The position numbers were made by a program, and so were the translations under genes. Source: a virus. Taken from it: 64,000 nucleotides of DNA. The DNA lies in IMG/VR virus record IMGVR_UViG_3300028653_000014, positions 1 through 64,000 of that record; one strand, 5' to 3'. Shown in pieces: positions 14,297 to 21,921 of this stretch (position 1 is its first letter; every line of letters starts with the position of its first letter). Below the pieces are notes generated by a model. It did not search any database, was not told where the DNA came from, and was given only the letters and a program-made list of their open reading frames with translations.

Positions 14297-14574
14297 TGTT
14301 CCATCTCCGCCCATTCGCGGTCCGCATCCCAGATTTCAGGTGGGATCTTCTTAAGCTCGTCGGCGAGGCGTTTCATGTGCGGCAGAGACCTCTTGGCGGC
14401 TTCACCGATCTCGCGCATCGCAGCGTTCGTGTCAAGCGTAAGGAGCGTGAAGATGCGGGCGGCCTCGATAAAGACCCGGTTGCCACCGACGTAGTTGGCA
14501 CGCGGCCGGTTGAACGCGACGACGCAGAAGGCCCAGAACAAGCCGAGCGCGGGGAATGCGAGCAGGTAGATCAT
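14293..14574 (-). CDS. Membrane-anchored helical protein, 93 residues
   Basis: Begins with one apolar helix (MIYLLAFPALGLFWAFCVVA) and continues as a charged, helical cytoplasmic or periplasmic domain. Start chosen at the ATG overlapping the previous stop. It lies next to two other small membrane proteins and a pilin-like peptide, which together may form a cell-surface module. Confidence 0.65.
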   Translation of the reverse strand: MIYLLAFPALGLFWAFCVVAFNRPRANYVGGNRVFIEAARIFTLLTLDTNAAMREIGEAAKRSLPHMKRLADELKKIPPEIWDADREWAEMEQ

Positions 14575-14723
14575 GACTTCTCCTTCGGCTGTCGCCCGCC
14601 GCCGGGGCACGATTTGCCGCGACCCATGTGGCCGCCGAACGGGTTGAAGTGCCTCTTGACGAGACCGGCATCGTTCAGACGCACGATGATCCCGCACTCT
14701 GCGCAGCGGATGGGTTCAGTCAT
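14571..14723 (-). CDS. Small zinc-finger-like protein, 50 residues
   Basis: CAECGIIVRLNDAGLVKRHF and a later GKSCPGG give a Cys2-His-Cys arrangement like a degenerate C2H2 finger. Basic C-terminus. ATG start within an 8-bp overlap with the upstream gene. Confidence 0.6.
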   Translation of the reverse strand: MTEPIRCAECGIIVRLNDAGLVKRHFNPFGGHMGRGKSCPGGGRQPKEKS

Positions 14724-14841
14724 CGTCGTCACCCATTCCGATCGACCGGCGTTGCGCGTCGTGCTTCGCGACACGAGCACGTTCTCTGGCGAGCCGCTTC
14801 AACTCTTCACGTTCGCCCTTCGTCATCGGCTTCGGCTCCAT
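14716..14841 (-). CDS. Small charged helical protein, 41 residues
   Basis: A single amphipathic, very charged helix (KGEREELKRLARERARVAKH) ending in an acidic GDDDD tail. It fills the space between the pilin-like gene (TGATG junction) and the zinc-finger gene. Function unknown. Confidence 0.5.
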   Translation of the reverse strand: MEPKPMTKGEREELKRLARERARVAKHDAQRRSIGMGDDDD

Positions 14842-14993
14842 CAGACCGCTCCGGCGATCACGTTGATGACGTGCGAGACGCTGATGCCGGTCGTCGTCTG
14901 GAGCGCGATGATGGAGATGAGCGCGATGAGCGAGACGATCATGGCGTACTCGATGAGCGCCTGTCCGCGCTCGTGATGGAGACGGCTGTTCAT
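14841..14993 (-). CDS. Flp/TadE-type pilin-like peptide, 50 residues
   Basis: The sequence has the signature of class III (Flp) prepilins: a short basic leader ending in Gly, then GQALIEYAMIVSLIALI, with the Glu-Tyr pair five to six residues after the processing Gly and a continuous apolar helix. Prepilin peptidase would cut after Gly10. The ATG and stop overlap the neighbouring small membrane genes, so it belongs to the phage operon. A phage-borne pilin-like peptide could interfere with host Flp/Tad pili or be an adapted membrane peptide; this role is inferred. Confidence 0.65.
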   Translation of the reverse strand: MNSRLHHERGQALIEYAMIVSLIALISIIALQTTTGISVSHVINVIAGAV

Positions 14994-15184
14994 AGCCCGT
15001 CCGTTCCCCAGTCGTAGGGGCGGCTCGGCCAGTTACCGAGATACCTGCGCCGCATGACGTTCTGGCGTTTCTCCTCCCCTTCAGACCAGACGATCCAGCA
15101 GGCGCACGCCCAGAGAAGCGCGAGAAGGCCGATGATGGCAAGAAACCAGTAGACGCCGTCCGCGATGCCGGATGGGATCGTCAT
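14990..15184 (-). CDS. Single-pass membrane protein, 64 residues
   Basis: An N-terminal apolar helix (VYWFLAIIGLLALLWACACW) is followed by a basic, Arg-rich tail (RQNVMRRRYLGNW). ATGA overlap with the gene upstream. It directly precedes the pilin-like gene and might be its membrane partner, a guess from order alone. Confidence 0.6.
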   Translation of the reverse strand: MTIPSGIADGVYWFLAIIGLLALLWACACWIVWSEGEEKRQNVMRRRYLGNWPSRPYDWGTDGL

Positions 15185-15507
15185 AGTCCACGCTCCTGTC
15201 GTCGTAGTCGGGTGGCCGCCCGCAGGATGCGGCGGTCGTCGGGGTTGCGCCGGTCGAACTCGCAGGCACGAACCCACGAGAGGGTGTCGTCCAGCAGGTA
15301 GCCGGTCGGGCGCCGGTCGGCGAGGTCTTCGAGATAGGCCGGATCGAACTCTTCCGGCTCGATGCCTCGACCCTTGCAGCGCGGGCACGCGTGGCCGCCA
15401 TCCTCGTCGAAGTCGCCGCCCGCGCCGTCACACTCGGAACACGGGTACTCGCCCGTCAGATGGGGTTCGTTCCCCGTCACACCTGGTGGGTAGTTAGACA
15501 GACTCAT
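15181..15507 (-). CDS. DnaJ-type zinc-ribbon protein, 108 residues
   Basis: The N-terminal half holds CSECDGAGGDFDEDGGHACP followed by RCKGRG, a full four-Cys DnaJ-like zinc ribbon; the rest is acidic then Arg-rich helical. Start at the ATG at 15507, 14 bases inside the upstream gene; a ribosome-binding site is weak, so coupling is likely. Confidence 0.65.
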   Translation of the reverse strand: MSLSNYPPGVTGNEPHLTGEYPCSECDGAGGDFDEDGGHACPRCKGRGIEPEEFDPAYLEDLADRRPTGYLLDDTLSWVRACEFDRRNPDDRRILRAATRLRRQERGL

Positions 15508-15742
15508 ACTTCGCCTCCGTTCGATTCGGGCAACCCGTGCGTGAATGAACGCGACCGGGTAGGCCGAGGCACGTACAGCCGTTCTCCGTGAGCGTCGATC
15601 GGAACTCAACGATTTCGGCGTCTCTGCCACGAGGCGGGGAAACCTTGACGCCGTCAGCGATGTCCTCGGCGACCCTGGATGCGATGCCGGAGTCGGGAGA
15701 GTCGAACTCGACGCGAATCGTGATGTCAGCGCAGTACCTCAT
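15494..15742 (-). CDS. Hypothetical protein, 82 residues
   Basis: Beta-alpha start (RYCADITIRVEFDSPDSGIA) that resembles a small ferredoxin-like fold, then a Cys-containing tail (CTCLGLPGRVHSRTGC). It overlaps the zinc-ribbon gene downstream by 14 bases and the gene upstream by TGATG. Confidence 0.55.
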   Translation of the reverse strand: MRYCADITIRVEFDSPDSGIASRVAEDIADGVKVSPPRGRDAEIVEFRSTLTENGCTCLGLPGRVHSRTGCPNRTEAKYESV

Positions 15743-16218
15743 CAGTAGACCTCCTTGGTCGCGATGGCTCCGGGCATGTGCCGGATGGTGTCGTACGCGG
15801 CTCGCTTCTCGTCGTAGCTCGCGGGCAGATCGAGCATCTCGTCGCCGGACGCGCTGACGTAACTCGTGATGCCTTTGCCCGGCTCGAAATCAAGCTGCCA
15901 GCGAGGCGCCTGCACGTACGGCGCGCTCAGCGTGACGGTCATGCAGACCGTCTTGCCGCGTCTCGCGTCAGCGATCATCACCTTGTCGCCCGCGACGATC
16001 TCACTGATCCGGACGGTCTTGCGGTAGGCGGCGACCCAGGCGGCCTTCGCGGCAGCGCCCTTCTTGGTCAACTTGATCCCGGAGCCGCCGCAGCCGTAGC
16101 AGACGGTGCCGTGCATCATGTTGAAGCTGTAGTGGCCGGACCCGGCGCACCGTCCGCACGTCGCGGTCTCGAACAGGTCGGTGGTCTTCATTTTCTTGGG
16201 GCTTTCGATGATCTCCAT
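15742..16218 (-). CDS. DnaJ-type zinc-finger protein, 158 residues, leaderless
   Basis: Residues 20-48 hold CGRCAGSGHYSF and CYGCGGSGIKLTKKG, a classic four-Cys ribbon; the C-terminal part is beta-rich (VRISEIVAGDKVMIADARRG). The strong promoter puts the first base of the mRNA at or next to the ATG. A putative RNA- or protein-binding early protein. Confidence 0.7.
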   Translation of the reverse strand: MEIIESPKKMKTTDLFETATCGRCAGSGHYSFNMMHGTVCYGCGGSGIKLTKKGAAAKAAWVAAYRKTVRISEIVAGDKVMIADARRGKTVCMTVTLSAPYVQAPRWQLDFEPGKGITSYVSASGDEMLDLPASYDEKRAAYDTIRHMPGAIATKEVY

Positions 16219-16220
16219 GT

Positions 16221-16559
16221 CTAGAATCTTAGACGAGGTGGGGCCGCTTGTCTAGCAGGCTTTACAGACCGTCGCCGCGGCACCAGAGCCTCCAGGATGG
16301 CGCCCTCGTCGGGGCCACGGCGGAGCGTGACCTTCTCGCGGCCAGCAGCAGAGAGCGGCGCCGCGCGCCAGACGTCGAACTCGACGATGATCCCGCCGGA
16401 GAGGAAATCAGACGTCCAGCTATCGGCGAACTGCACGACCTCCCCCACCTTCAGGGGGCAGCGCGGCCCTGCGGTTTTGACGACGTAGTCGACACCGCGC
16501 TCGGGCAGAGACTCCGTGCGTCGCACGGTGCCAGCCGGATCGTCGAACCGCTCGATCAT
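16221..16559 (-). CDS. Hypothetical protein, 112 residues
   Basis: Beta-rich protein (ERGVDYVVKTAGPRCPLKVG, then VVQFADSW and GGIIVEFDVW) resembling a small SH3-like barrel with a basic tail. Starts at the ATG overlapping the upstream stop. Its stop lies between the -10 box and the start codon of the gene downstream. Confidence 0.6.
   Translation of the reverse strand: MIERFDDPAGTVRRTESLPERGVDYVVKTAGPRCPLKVGEVVQFADSWTSDFLSGGIIVEFDVWRAAPLSAAGREKVTLRRGPDEGAILEALVPRRRSVKPARQAAPPRLRF
16226..16254 (-). promoter_or_regulatory. Predicted strong leaderless promoter
   Basis: On the minus strand TAGACA (16254-16249), 17 bases, TAAGAT (16231-16226), then seven bases to the ATG at 16218. This is the best sigma70-like match in the early region, and it implies a leaderless transcript. 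Confidence 0.65.
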
Positions 16560-16799
16560 GCGAGGGATTCCTTCGCGGCCTTGACGACGGTGCGCCATGC
16601 GCGCTCCGTCCCGTCGGAGCCGGAGAGCCAGACGCAGTGGAGCGCGGCGATGGTGGTCACTCCACGTTCGGCTTCGCAGCAGAGTTGGTCGCGCACCTCG
16701 TCGATGGCGCGCTCCAGCCGGGCGCCCGTGTGCCCCTTGCCGCGCAGACGGTGGGCGATCGAACGGCCCCGTGATGATGTTCTTTTCTTTCAACGTCAT
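16556..16799 (-). pseudogene. Small protein with a one-base insertion in a G run
   Basis: Translation from the leaderless ATG at 16799 gives MTLKEKNIITG and then fails to look like protein. The next frame, up to the TGA at 16556 that overlaps the downstream ATG, gives SIAHRLRGKGHTGARLERA, EVRDQLCCEAERGVTTIAAL and AWRTVVKAAKESLA. Removing one G from the four at 16767-16770 joins them into an 80-residue helical protein. Either a sequencing error or a real inactivation. Confidence 0.55.
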
Positions 16800-16806
16800 G
16801 TCTATG

Positions 16807-16834
16807 ATTCTATACGAACTTGGCCGTTTGTCTA
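16807..16834 (-). promoter_or_regulatory. Predicted leaderless promoter
   Basis: On the minus strand TAGACA (16834-16829), 16 bases, TAGAAT (16812-16807), then CATAGAC and the ATG at 16799. Nearly a copy of the promoter at 16226-16254, including the sequence around the -35 box, so the two may be duplicates. Confidence 0.65.
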
Positions 16835-16853
16835 GTCTCCCGCGCTGCTCAAC

Positions 16854-16867
16854 TCACGCGCGCGTGA
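16854..16867. promoter_or_regulatory. Operator-like inverted repeat, site 5
   Basis: TCACGCGCGCGTGA, a perfect palindrome, in the intergenic stretch 20 bp above the -35 box of the leaderless promoter. The rest of the 123-bp gap holds no gene that I can see. Confidence 0.65.
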
Positions 16868-16922
16868 CCCTGCTTCGAGCGCTGGCGCCAACTGAGCGCC
16901 GCGCATCTCAGCCGCCCGCGCT

Positions 16923-17528
16923 TCACGGTAAAGCCGCCCGAGTCAGATGACGTGCTTCCACGTTCGACGCAGAATCATGTCCCTGATCGTCGTGTTCTAC
17001 AACACCATAACTCCTGCCCAGCGAACGCATCGACTCGCCGGATTGATGACGGATGCGTATCTCTCTAACGGTCGCTTCATCGAACTTCGCAAAAGGAAGC
17101 TCTGCGCCGCGTTTTATGAACTCCGGCTTGCGACGTGACGGGTTCTTGTCACCTAGCAGTTTCTTGGACATGGCTGCTCTGGGTTCGATCAGACGGCCTT
17201 TTTTAATCGCATCCTGGGAGTTGTCTGCCCCTGTACCGAGAAAGAGGTGGCCTGGGTTCACGCAGCGCGGATTGTCGCAGTGATGTAGAACCAGGAGTCC
17301 CTCGGGGATTTCTCCGTATGTGACCTCCCACGCCACTCGATGGGCAAGAGCCGTCTTGCCCTTCACCTTGAACTTCCCGTAACTGATCTGGTTCCCTCGG
17401 CGATTAGAAGTCGCCAGCCAGATCCAGCATCCTTCTGAATCTCGTCGGTCAACCTTCATCCAGAACCTCTCGGCGAGAGTCAGGGTCTGAACGAAGCATC
17501 CACCCACGGAAACGACGGGCGCCCTCAT
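16923..17528 (-). pseudogene. HNH homing endonuclease with frameshifted C-terminal helix-turn-helix
   Basis: An HNH_3-type nuclease: AERFWMKVDRRDSEGCWIWL, core LLVLHHCDNPRCVNPGHLFL, then GTGADNSQDAIKKGR. The C-terminal recognition helix starts normally (RSLGRSYGV) but this frame then turns to noise. The neighbouring frame carries the expected continuation NTTIRDMILRRTWKHVI with a stop at 16943. One base too many around 16995-17001 explains it. The nuclease domain is intact but target recognition would be lost. ATG overlaps the upstream TGA. Confidence 0.7.
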
Positions 17529-18028
17529 CGAGAGATTTCCCTTCTGTCGGCTGCTTCGATTGCGGCAGGCACGTCTAGCGTTACCTCTCTTATCTCGCGA
17601 CCGCGCATGTCACGAAAGAGTCGCAGAAACTGACCTCTGACCACACCCGGCTCGTCGCTACTACTGAACGCCCTCGACCCACCGACAAGGTCAAGTGCTT
17701 GCCTCACCAATGGATGAGGCGCAGGCGCGCCCTCAGCGCGTTCTAGCGTGCTCTGGCGGGTCCACGCGACGAGGGCTTGCACCTGGCCGAGCGCTTCGGC
17801 TTCGTTCGGCAGGCCGAGCAGATGCTCCGCGCAGGCGGCGCGTATCTGGCCGAGCGTGGGGAACCGGCGCGGGTCGGCGGAGGTGCGGCAGAGATGCACG
17901 ACGGCGGTGTGGAGCAGGTCGACCGGTACGTCTGCGAGGTCGTGGAGGTAGTAGCGGAACGTGTCGGGCGGCACGTTCGCTTCGTAGAACGCGAGCTTCA
18001 GTTCCGCGAGCGCCTCCTGGCGCGTCAC
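17525..18028 (-). CDS. Helicase-loader-like replication protein, 167 residues
   Basis: The first 75 residues (VPPDTFRYYLHDLADVPVDL, then a helix with TAVVHLCRT and RRFPTLGQIRAACAEHL) resemble phage helicase-loader or replisome-organiser domains of the G39P kind, whose helical bundle captures DnaB. The second half is less defined. It is two genes after dnaB in the same operon, which supports loading of that helicase. The GTG at 18028 (GTGA) is preferred to the long noisy extension upstream. Confidence 0.5.
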   Translation of the reverse strand: MTRQEALAELKLAFYEANVPPDTFRYYLHDLADVPVDLLHTAVVHLCRTSADPRRFPTLGQIRAACAEHLLGLPNEAEALGQVQALVAWTRQSTLERAEGAPAPHPLVRQALDLVGGSRAFSSSDEPGVVRGQFLRLFRDMRGREIREVTLDVPAAIEAADRREISR

Positions 18029-18207
18029 GGCTTCTCTCGCCAACGCCAAACCGGGCTGCCGAGCAGCGGCGTCCTGTGATCCAGGCGGCGTTCGGCGGTC
18101 TCCAGCCACAGCCAGCGGCCCGCGTCGGTCTTGTGAGGCACGAAAGCGAACACGGGATGCCAGCGCTCCAGCCTCTTCTCCCGCGCGATCATCTCGTCGA
18201 GTCTCAC
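18025..18207 (-). CDS. Small Trp/Arg-rich protein, 60 residues
   Basis: Starts with a GTG overlapping the stop of the HNH gene. Basic and aromatic (GRWLWLETAERRLDHR, WRWREKP). Position between dnaB and the loader-like gene suggests a replication accessory, without direct evidence. Confidence 0.55.
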   Translation of the reverse strand: MRLDEMIAREKRLERWHPVFAFVPHKTDAGRWLWLETAERRLDHRTPLLGSPVWRWREKP

Positions 18208-18716
18208 GGCTGCACCATGTTCCCAAACTTCGCGAAGCGGCGACGCTTCCTGCCTTCGCGCTGGCGTCGGTTGACGCAAGTTCTGCACGCACGATGCCCG
18301 GATGGCGTCCTGATCGTATTCTCCGGGGTGAAGGGGTGGTCGTGCTTGCAGACTTCCGGGGGCTTTCTATGGGCACGAACCTCTTTCGCTGAAGGCCGCA
18401 GACCAACCCGAACGTCGTACTCGTAGTGGTGCTTCGGACAGAGTTCAACGTAACCAGACTCGTCGTGGTACTGATGCGTCAGATGAGCCATGTGGGTGCG
18501 ACCGACAAAATCGCAACCTTCCTGCGTGCATCTTCCGGTCGCAGCCTTGCGAGCGCGGAGATGAAGTGCCTTTTCGCCAGCTTCTGTGCCTTTCCAGTTG
18601 GTTACACCTTCCCCGAAGATTGGGTTGGCTCGTCTCATTTCGATATCGCACTGACGGCATTTAGCCGCGCGTTTCGCACGAAGACCGCGCCCGCACTCGC
18701 ATGGGATCATCTTCAT
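18204..18716 (-). CDS. HNH endonuclease with flanking zinc fingers, 170 residues
   Basis: Residues 5-25 hold CECGRGLRAKRAAKCRQC; the HNH-like core is CTQEGCDFVGRTHMAHLTHQ followed by GYVELCPKHHYEYD; and the end has HDHPFTPENTIRTPSGHRAC with a final CxxC partner, a finger common in actinophage HNH proteins. It lies directly behind dnaB with an ATGA junction, as homing genes often do next to conserved replication genes. Confidence 0.75.
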   Translation of the reverse strand: MKMIPCECGRGLRAKRAAKCRQCDIEMRRANPIFGEGVTNWKGTEAGEKALHLRARKAATGRCTQEGCDFVGRTHMAHLTHQYHDESGYVELCPKHHYEYDVRVGLRPSAKEVRAHRKPPEVCKHDHPFTPENTIRTPSGHRACRTCVNRRQREGRKRRRFAKFGNMVQP

Positions 18717-20065
18717 CGTCCTCCCTCCTGTGCGAGATTCCCAAACTTTGCATATTTCGAGATGAACGCGAGCTTACGCATCCCGGTCGGGCCGTTCCGG
18801 TGCTTCGCGATGTTCACCTCAGCGATCCCGGCCGAGTCCGTCTCGTCGGGGTAGTAGTACTCGTCGCGGTACAGCATCAGCACCACGTCGGCGTCCTGCT
18901 CGATCGACCCTGACTCGCGGAGGTCGGACAGGATCGGCCGTTTGTCGTGGCGTTTCTCGACGTCACGGGAGAGTTGCGACAGCGCGACGACGGGCACGTC
19001 AAGTTCCTGGGCGAGCACCTTCAGCGCCCGGCTGATCTGTGACACCTCCTGCTGCCGTGACTCGAACCGGCCGCCGCTGCCCATCAGTTGGATGTAGTCA
19101 ACCGCGACCATGCCAAGATCCGGATGCTTCGTCTTCAGGCGCCGCGCCTTCGACCGGAGTTCCGTGACGGTGATCCCGGCTGACTCCTCGACGAACATCG
19201 GGGCGTTCGCGATCCGGCCGGACGCGTTCAGGACGCGCTCCCAGTCGTCGCCGTCGAGCCGCATCGGGGTCTGTATGTGCTGCGAGTCGACGGCCGCCTC
19301 GGACGACAGGAGCCGTTGCGACACCTCCCACCGGCTCATCTCCAGGGTGAACAGCGCGACCGGGGTCGGCGGGTCGATCCGGAGCGTGGAGTGCGCGAGC
19401 ATCCCGAGAACCATCGCCGACTTCCCTATCGAGGGGCGAGCCGCGATCACGATCAGATTTCCCGGGTGGAGACCCGAGGTCATCCGGTCGATCTCGGTGT
19501 AGCCGGTCGGCACCCCGATCACGGCCTTACCCGCCGCGGCCAACTCCTGCAGTCGCTGGACCGTCTCCGTCATCATCTGGGAGGCGGTCACGAACTCGTG
19601 GCGGCGCGAGCGGGCCTGCGACAACTCGAACACCATCCCCTCCGCACGTTCGACCAGGTCGCCGATCTCGCCGGGCCGTTCGTAGCCGAGCCGTGCGATG
19701 TCGGACCCGGCACGGATCAGGCCGCGCAGGGTTGCCATCTCGTGGACGATCCGGGCGTAGTGGGCCGCGTTCGACGTGGCCGGGACGATGCCCGCCAACT
19801 CGTAGACGCGCGCCTCCCCGCCGACCGCCTCCGTCTTGCCGAGCTTCGCCAACTCGTCAACGACGGTGATCTGGTCGACCGGGTCGCCACGGCCGTGCAT
19901 CGCCAACATCACGTCGAACAGGGCACCGTGGCTCTGCCGGTAGAAGTCGACCGGGGTGACGAGTTCGGTGCAGACGCCGAGCGCGGACGGCGACAGCAGC
20001 GACGCGCCGAGCACGTGTTCTTCGGCAGCGAGATCCTGAGGTGCGGGCGGGGCCTTCTCAGGCAT
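18713..20065 (-). CDS. dnaB: Replicative DNA helicase, DnaB family
   Basis: 450 residues, the normal family length. Residues 9-110 form the N-terminal helical domain (AAEEHVLGASLLSPSALGVC). The RecA-like domain begins at about 185 (VPTGYTEIDRMTSGLHPGNL), with Walker A AARPSIGKSAM (208-218), Walker B LGMVAVDYIQLM and the arginine-finger region SDLRESGSIEQDADVVLML. It unwinds the phage fork as a hexamer on the lagging strand. The start overlaps the initiator gene upstream by 8 bases, and a loader-like gene follows. No intein or insertion interrupts it. Confidence 0.95.
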   Translation of the reverse strand: MPEKAPPAPQDLAAEEHVLGASLLSPSALGVCTELVTPVDFYRQSHGALFDVMLAMHGRGDPVDQITVVDELAKLGKTEAVGGEARVYELAGIVPATSNAAHYARIVHEMATLRGLIRAGSDIARLGYERPGEIGDLVERAEGMVFELSQARSRRHEFVTASQMMTETVQRLQELAAAGKAVIGVPTGYTEIDRMTSGLHPGNLIVIAARPSIGKSAMVLGMLAHSTLRIDPPTPVALFTLEMSRWEVSQRLLSSEAAVDSQHIQTPMRLDGDDWERVLNASGRIANAPMFVEESAGITVTELRSKARRLKTKHPDLGMVAVDYIQLMGSGGRFESRQQEVSQISRALKVLAQELDVPVVALSQLSRDVEKRHDKRPILSDLRESGSIEQDADVVLMLYRDEYYYPDETDSAGIAEVNIAKHRNGPTGMRKLAFISKYAKFGNLAQEGGR

Positions 20066-20942
20066 CCGGGAACGCCGCCATCTGCGCCGCTGACAAGCCG
20101 CCTTTGCCGTTCAGGTTAGGCATCTGCTCCAAACCTAGCCAGTAGGACTGGAGCGACAGAGCCGTCATCATCCCGGCAACCTTCGCCGGGTACATCGCCG
20201 CCTTGGCGCGTATCGCCGACGCCAGCGCCGCCGCGAACACATCTGGCTCCTCGTGGCAGCGAGCACACCAGTTCGTTCCGCGCGCCTCATCCTCTCGGAC
20301 GCATTCCACCCAGAACTGCGCGATGATGCCCTGCGTCGTCTTGCCGCCGTACAGCGCCGTGGTCGTCCGATCCCGTGACGCTTTGCTCGCCAGGTCTGTT
20401 CCCGGCACCACTTCGGCTAGGGCGTCGAGCGGCAGGTTTCTGCCGTTGACGCGGGGTATCTTCGGTGGGGTATCGAGCGCGGCGTCAGCCGCTATCTCTT
20501 GCCTTTGCTCTTGATCTTGCACTTGAACTTCTTCTTTTCCAGACAAGGATCGCGCGTGAGGTTCCTCATCGGTGAGGGTAGACGCATGGGTGCGTCCAGG
20601 GGGATCAACGAGCGCCCAGACGTTCGGCAGGTTGACCTTGCCGACCTTCTGGACGTCAATCTCCAGAACGCCTATCTCGGCGAACTCGTTGACGTATCGG
20701 TCGAGTGTGGCAAGCGACACACCGGCCTGCTCAGCGATCTCCTTCCGCGTTGCGGAGAACCCGTCACGGGCCGCAGCGCCGCCTTTCGAGTTAGCCGTCT
20801 CGGTGAACACCAGATAGATGCCCAGAGCGGTGCTGAGTCGTGCTGCCGCGAAGTGCTCACGTACGGCTTTTAGAGCATCGAGGCTTTGGTAGCAGAAGGC
20901 CGGTCTACGCCTGTCCGTTACGGCGGAGGGTTGCGCGCTCAT
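20058..20942 (-). CDS. Winged-helix replication initiator-like protein, 294 residues
   Basis: Residues 20-90 form a winged helix of the phage initiator type: a helical start, then GFSATRKEIAEQAGVSLATL and DRYVNEFAEIGVLEIDV. A Gln/Glu-rich linker follows, and a C-terminal domain with ATTAL-type helices and one CARCHEE zinc pair. Proteins of this kind bind the origin and recruit the helicase; the gene lies just upstream of dnaB. The ATG at 20942 (ATGA) is chosen over a long noisy extension. Confidence 0.65.
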   Translation of the reverse strand: MSAQPSAVTDRRRPAFCYQSLDALKAVREHFAAARLSTALGIYLVFTETANSKGGAAARDGFSATRKEIAEQAGVSLATLDRYVNEFAEIGVLEIDVQKVGKVNLPNVWALVDPPGRTHASTLTDEEPHARSLSGKEEVQVQDQEQRQEIAADAALDTPPKIPRVNGRNLPLDALAEVVPGTDLASKASRDRTTTALYGGKTTQGIIAQFWVECVREDEARGTNWCARCHEEPDVFAAALASAIRAKAAMYPAKVAGMMTALSLQSYWLGLEQMPNLNGKGGLSAAQMAAFPDA

Positions 20943-21514
20943 TGGGGGCGCGACTTCGGTCGGTGAGCGCCACCGTGAAAGTGGATTGCAGAATGACACG
21001 GCCGACAGAGGACGATGAGGTCTTCGCGGTCCTCCTTGCCGACGTTCGCATAGTCGCGATGGTGGACATTGAGTGATCGACCGCTGCCGCACGTGGCGCA
21101 CTTCCCTTTCGCTCTATCGAGTGCCCACTTTCTCTGCTTCGACCATTCCGGTGAAGATAGGTAGTCCCCGTACTGCATCGCCCGCAGTTCACCAACGCGC
21201 TCACTGGACCCGTCCCCCATAGAGGCAAGGGGTGAGTAGACGGATAGTTGCTCATCGACAGCGATGAGCGCCTGGTTGTAACTCTCGCTGCTATACGGGT
21301 CATCCTCGGTCGCGAAAAGGAACTGGTACGTGAGGAAGGCGCTGCAAAGATTCGAGTCGGCGGTGATCTCCAGCCACGTCCGCCACGCGCCGTCTTCGCG
21401 CGTCGGCTCGTAACCGAATCGCTGAACGAAATCAGCTACTAACGAGTCAATCGGGGATCCGTAATCGTGCCCAGTGAGTGGCGTGCGCTCACTGTCAGCC
21501 GGTGCCTGTGGCAT
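20939..21514 (-). CDS. HNH endonuclease with a novel N-terminal region, 191 residues
   Basis: The C-terminal 80 residues are a standard HNH nuclease (SPEWSKQRKWALDRAKGKCA, then RSLNVHHRDYANVGKEDRED and LIVLCRPCHSAIHFHGG). The first 110 residues are an acidic globular domain that I do not recognise. It has its own ribosome-binding site and follows a hairpin terminator, so it opens the replication operon. Could be a homing or a packaging-type nuclease. Confidence 0.7.
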   Translation of the reverse strand: MPQAPADSERTPLTGHDYGSPIDSLVADFVQRFGYEPTREDGAWRTWLEITADSNLCSAFLTYQFLFATEDDPYSSESYNQALIAVDEQLSVYSPLASMGDGSSERVGELRAMQYGDYLSSPEWSKQRKWALDRAKGKCATCGSGRSLNVHHRDYANVGKEDREDLIVLCRPCHSAIHFHGGAHRPKSRPQ

Positions 21515-21540
21515 ACTCTTACCTCTCGATCGGTTGTTTT

Positions 21541-21578
21541 GAAAAGAGTCGCCTACTGGAGAGCGGGCGGCTCTTTTC
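21541..21578. terminator. Predicted bidirectional terminator
   Basis: The arms GAAAAGAGTCGCC and GGCGGCTCTTTTC pair with one mismatch around a 12-base loop; T-rich runs are inside and after the stem (TTTTCGTTTCTT on the plus strand). It separates the small-gene operon to the right from the replication operon to the left. The rest of the gap 21515-21669 has no gene that I can see. Confidence 0.6.
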
Positions 21579-21658
21579 GTTTCTTAGGGGCGCCAGTATC
21601 GCACGACGCCCGGCGGAAGTCTACGGGACCCGTGAACAGAAGATGCCGCACGGAGCGG

Positions 21659-21672
21659 TCACGCGGGCGTTA
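21659..21672. promoter_or_regulatory. Operator-like inverted repeat, site 6
   Basis: TCACGCGGGCGTTA. Its minus-strand TAA is the stop codon of the small Cys-containing gene next to it. Confidence 0.65.
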
Positions 21673-21921
21673 CCCGAGGATGCGCTGCTTGCCGGGTGCG
21701 AGATAGTGGTACGTCTCCCACCACCCGTCACAGCCGGGACGTGCGCAGACGCGCCACGACTCCATCAGCGCACCGATGTTCGGGTCGTAGTCGTGTCTCT
21801 CCGGCCCCCACTTGTGGCCGAGGAGACGACACCGCCACGTCTTGACCGGGTACGAGAGTACGTAGAGGGCATCGCGCCAGCCCGCATCCCGTGACCAACG
21901 CAGGAAGGCAATCGGCCTCAC
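21670..21921 (-). CDS. Small Cys/Trp-rich protein, 83 residues
   Basis: WRCRLLGHKWGPERHDYDPN followed by WRVCARPGCDGWW: a His/Cys set typical of short zinc-binding proteins found in many actinophages ('CxxLGHxW'). The GTG overlaps the upstream stop. The stop codon lies in inverted repeat site 6. Last gene of its operon. Confidence 0.6.
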   Translation of the reverse strand: MRPIAFLRWSRDAGWRDALYVLSYPVKTWRCRLLGHKWGPERHDYDPNIGALMESWRVCARPGCDGWWETYHYLAPGKQRILG

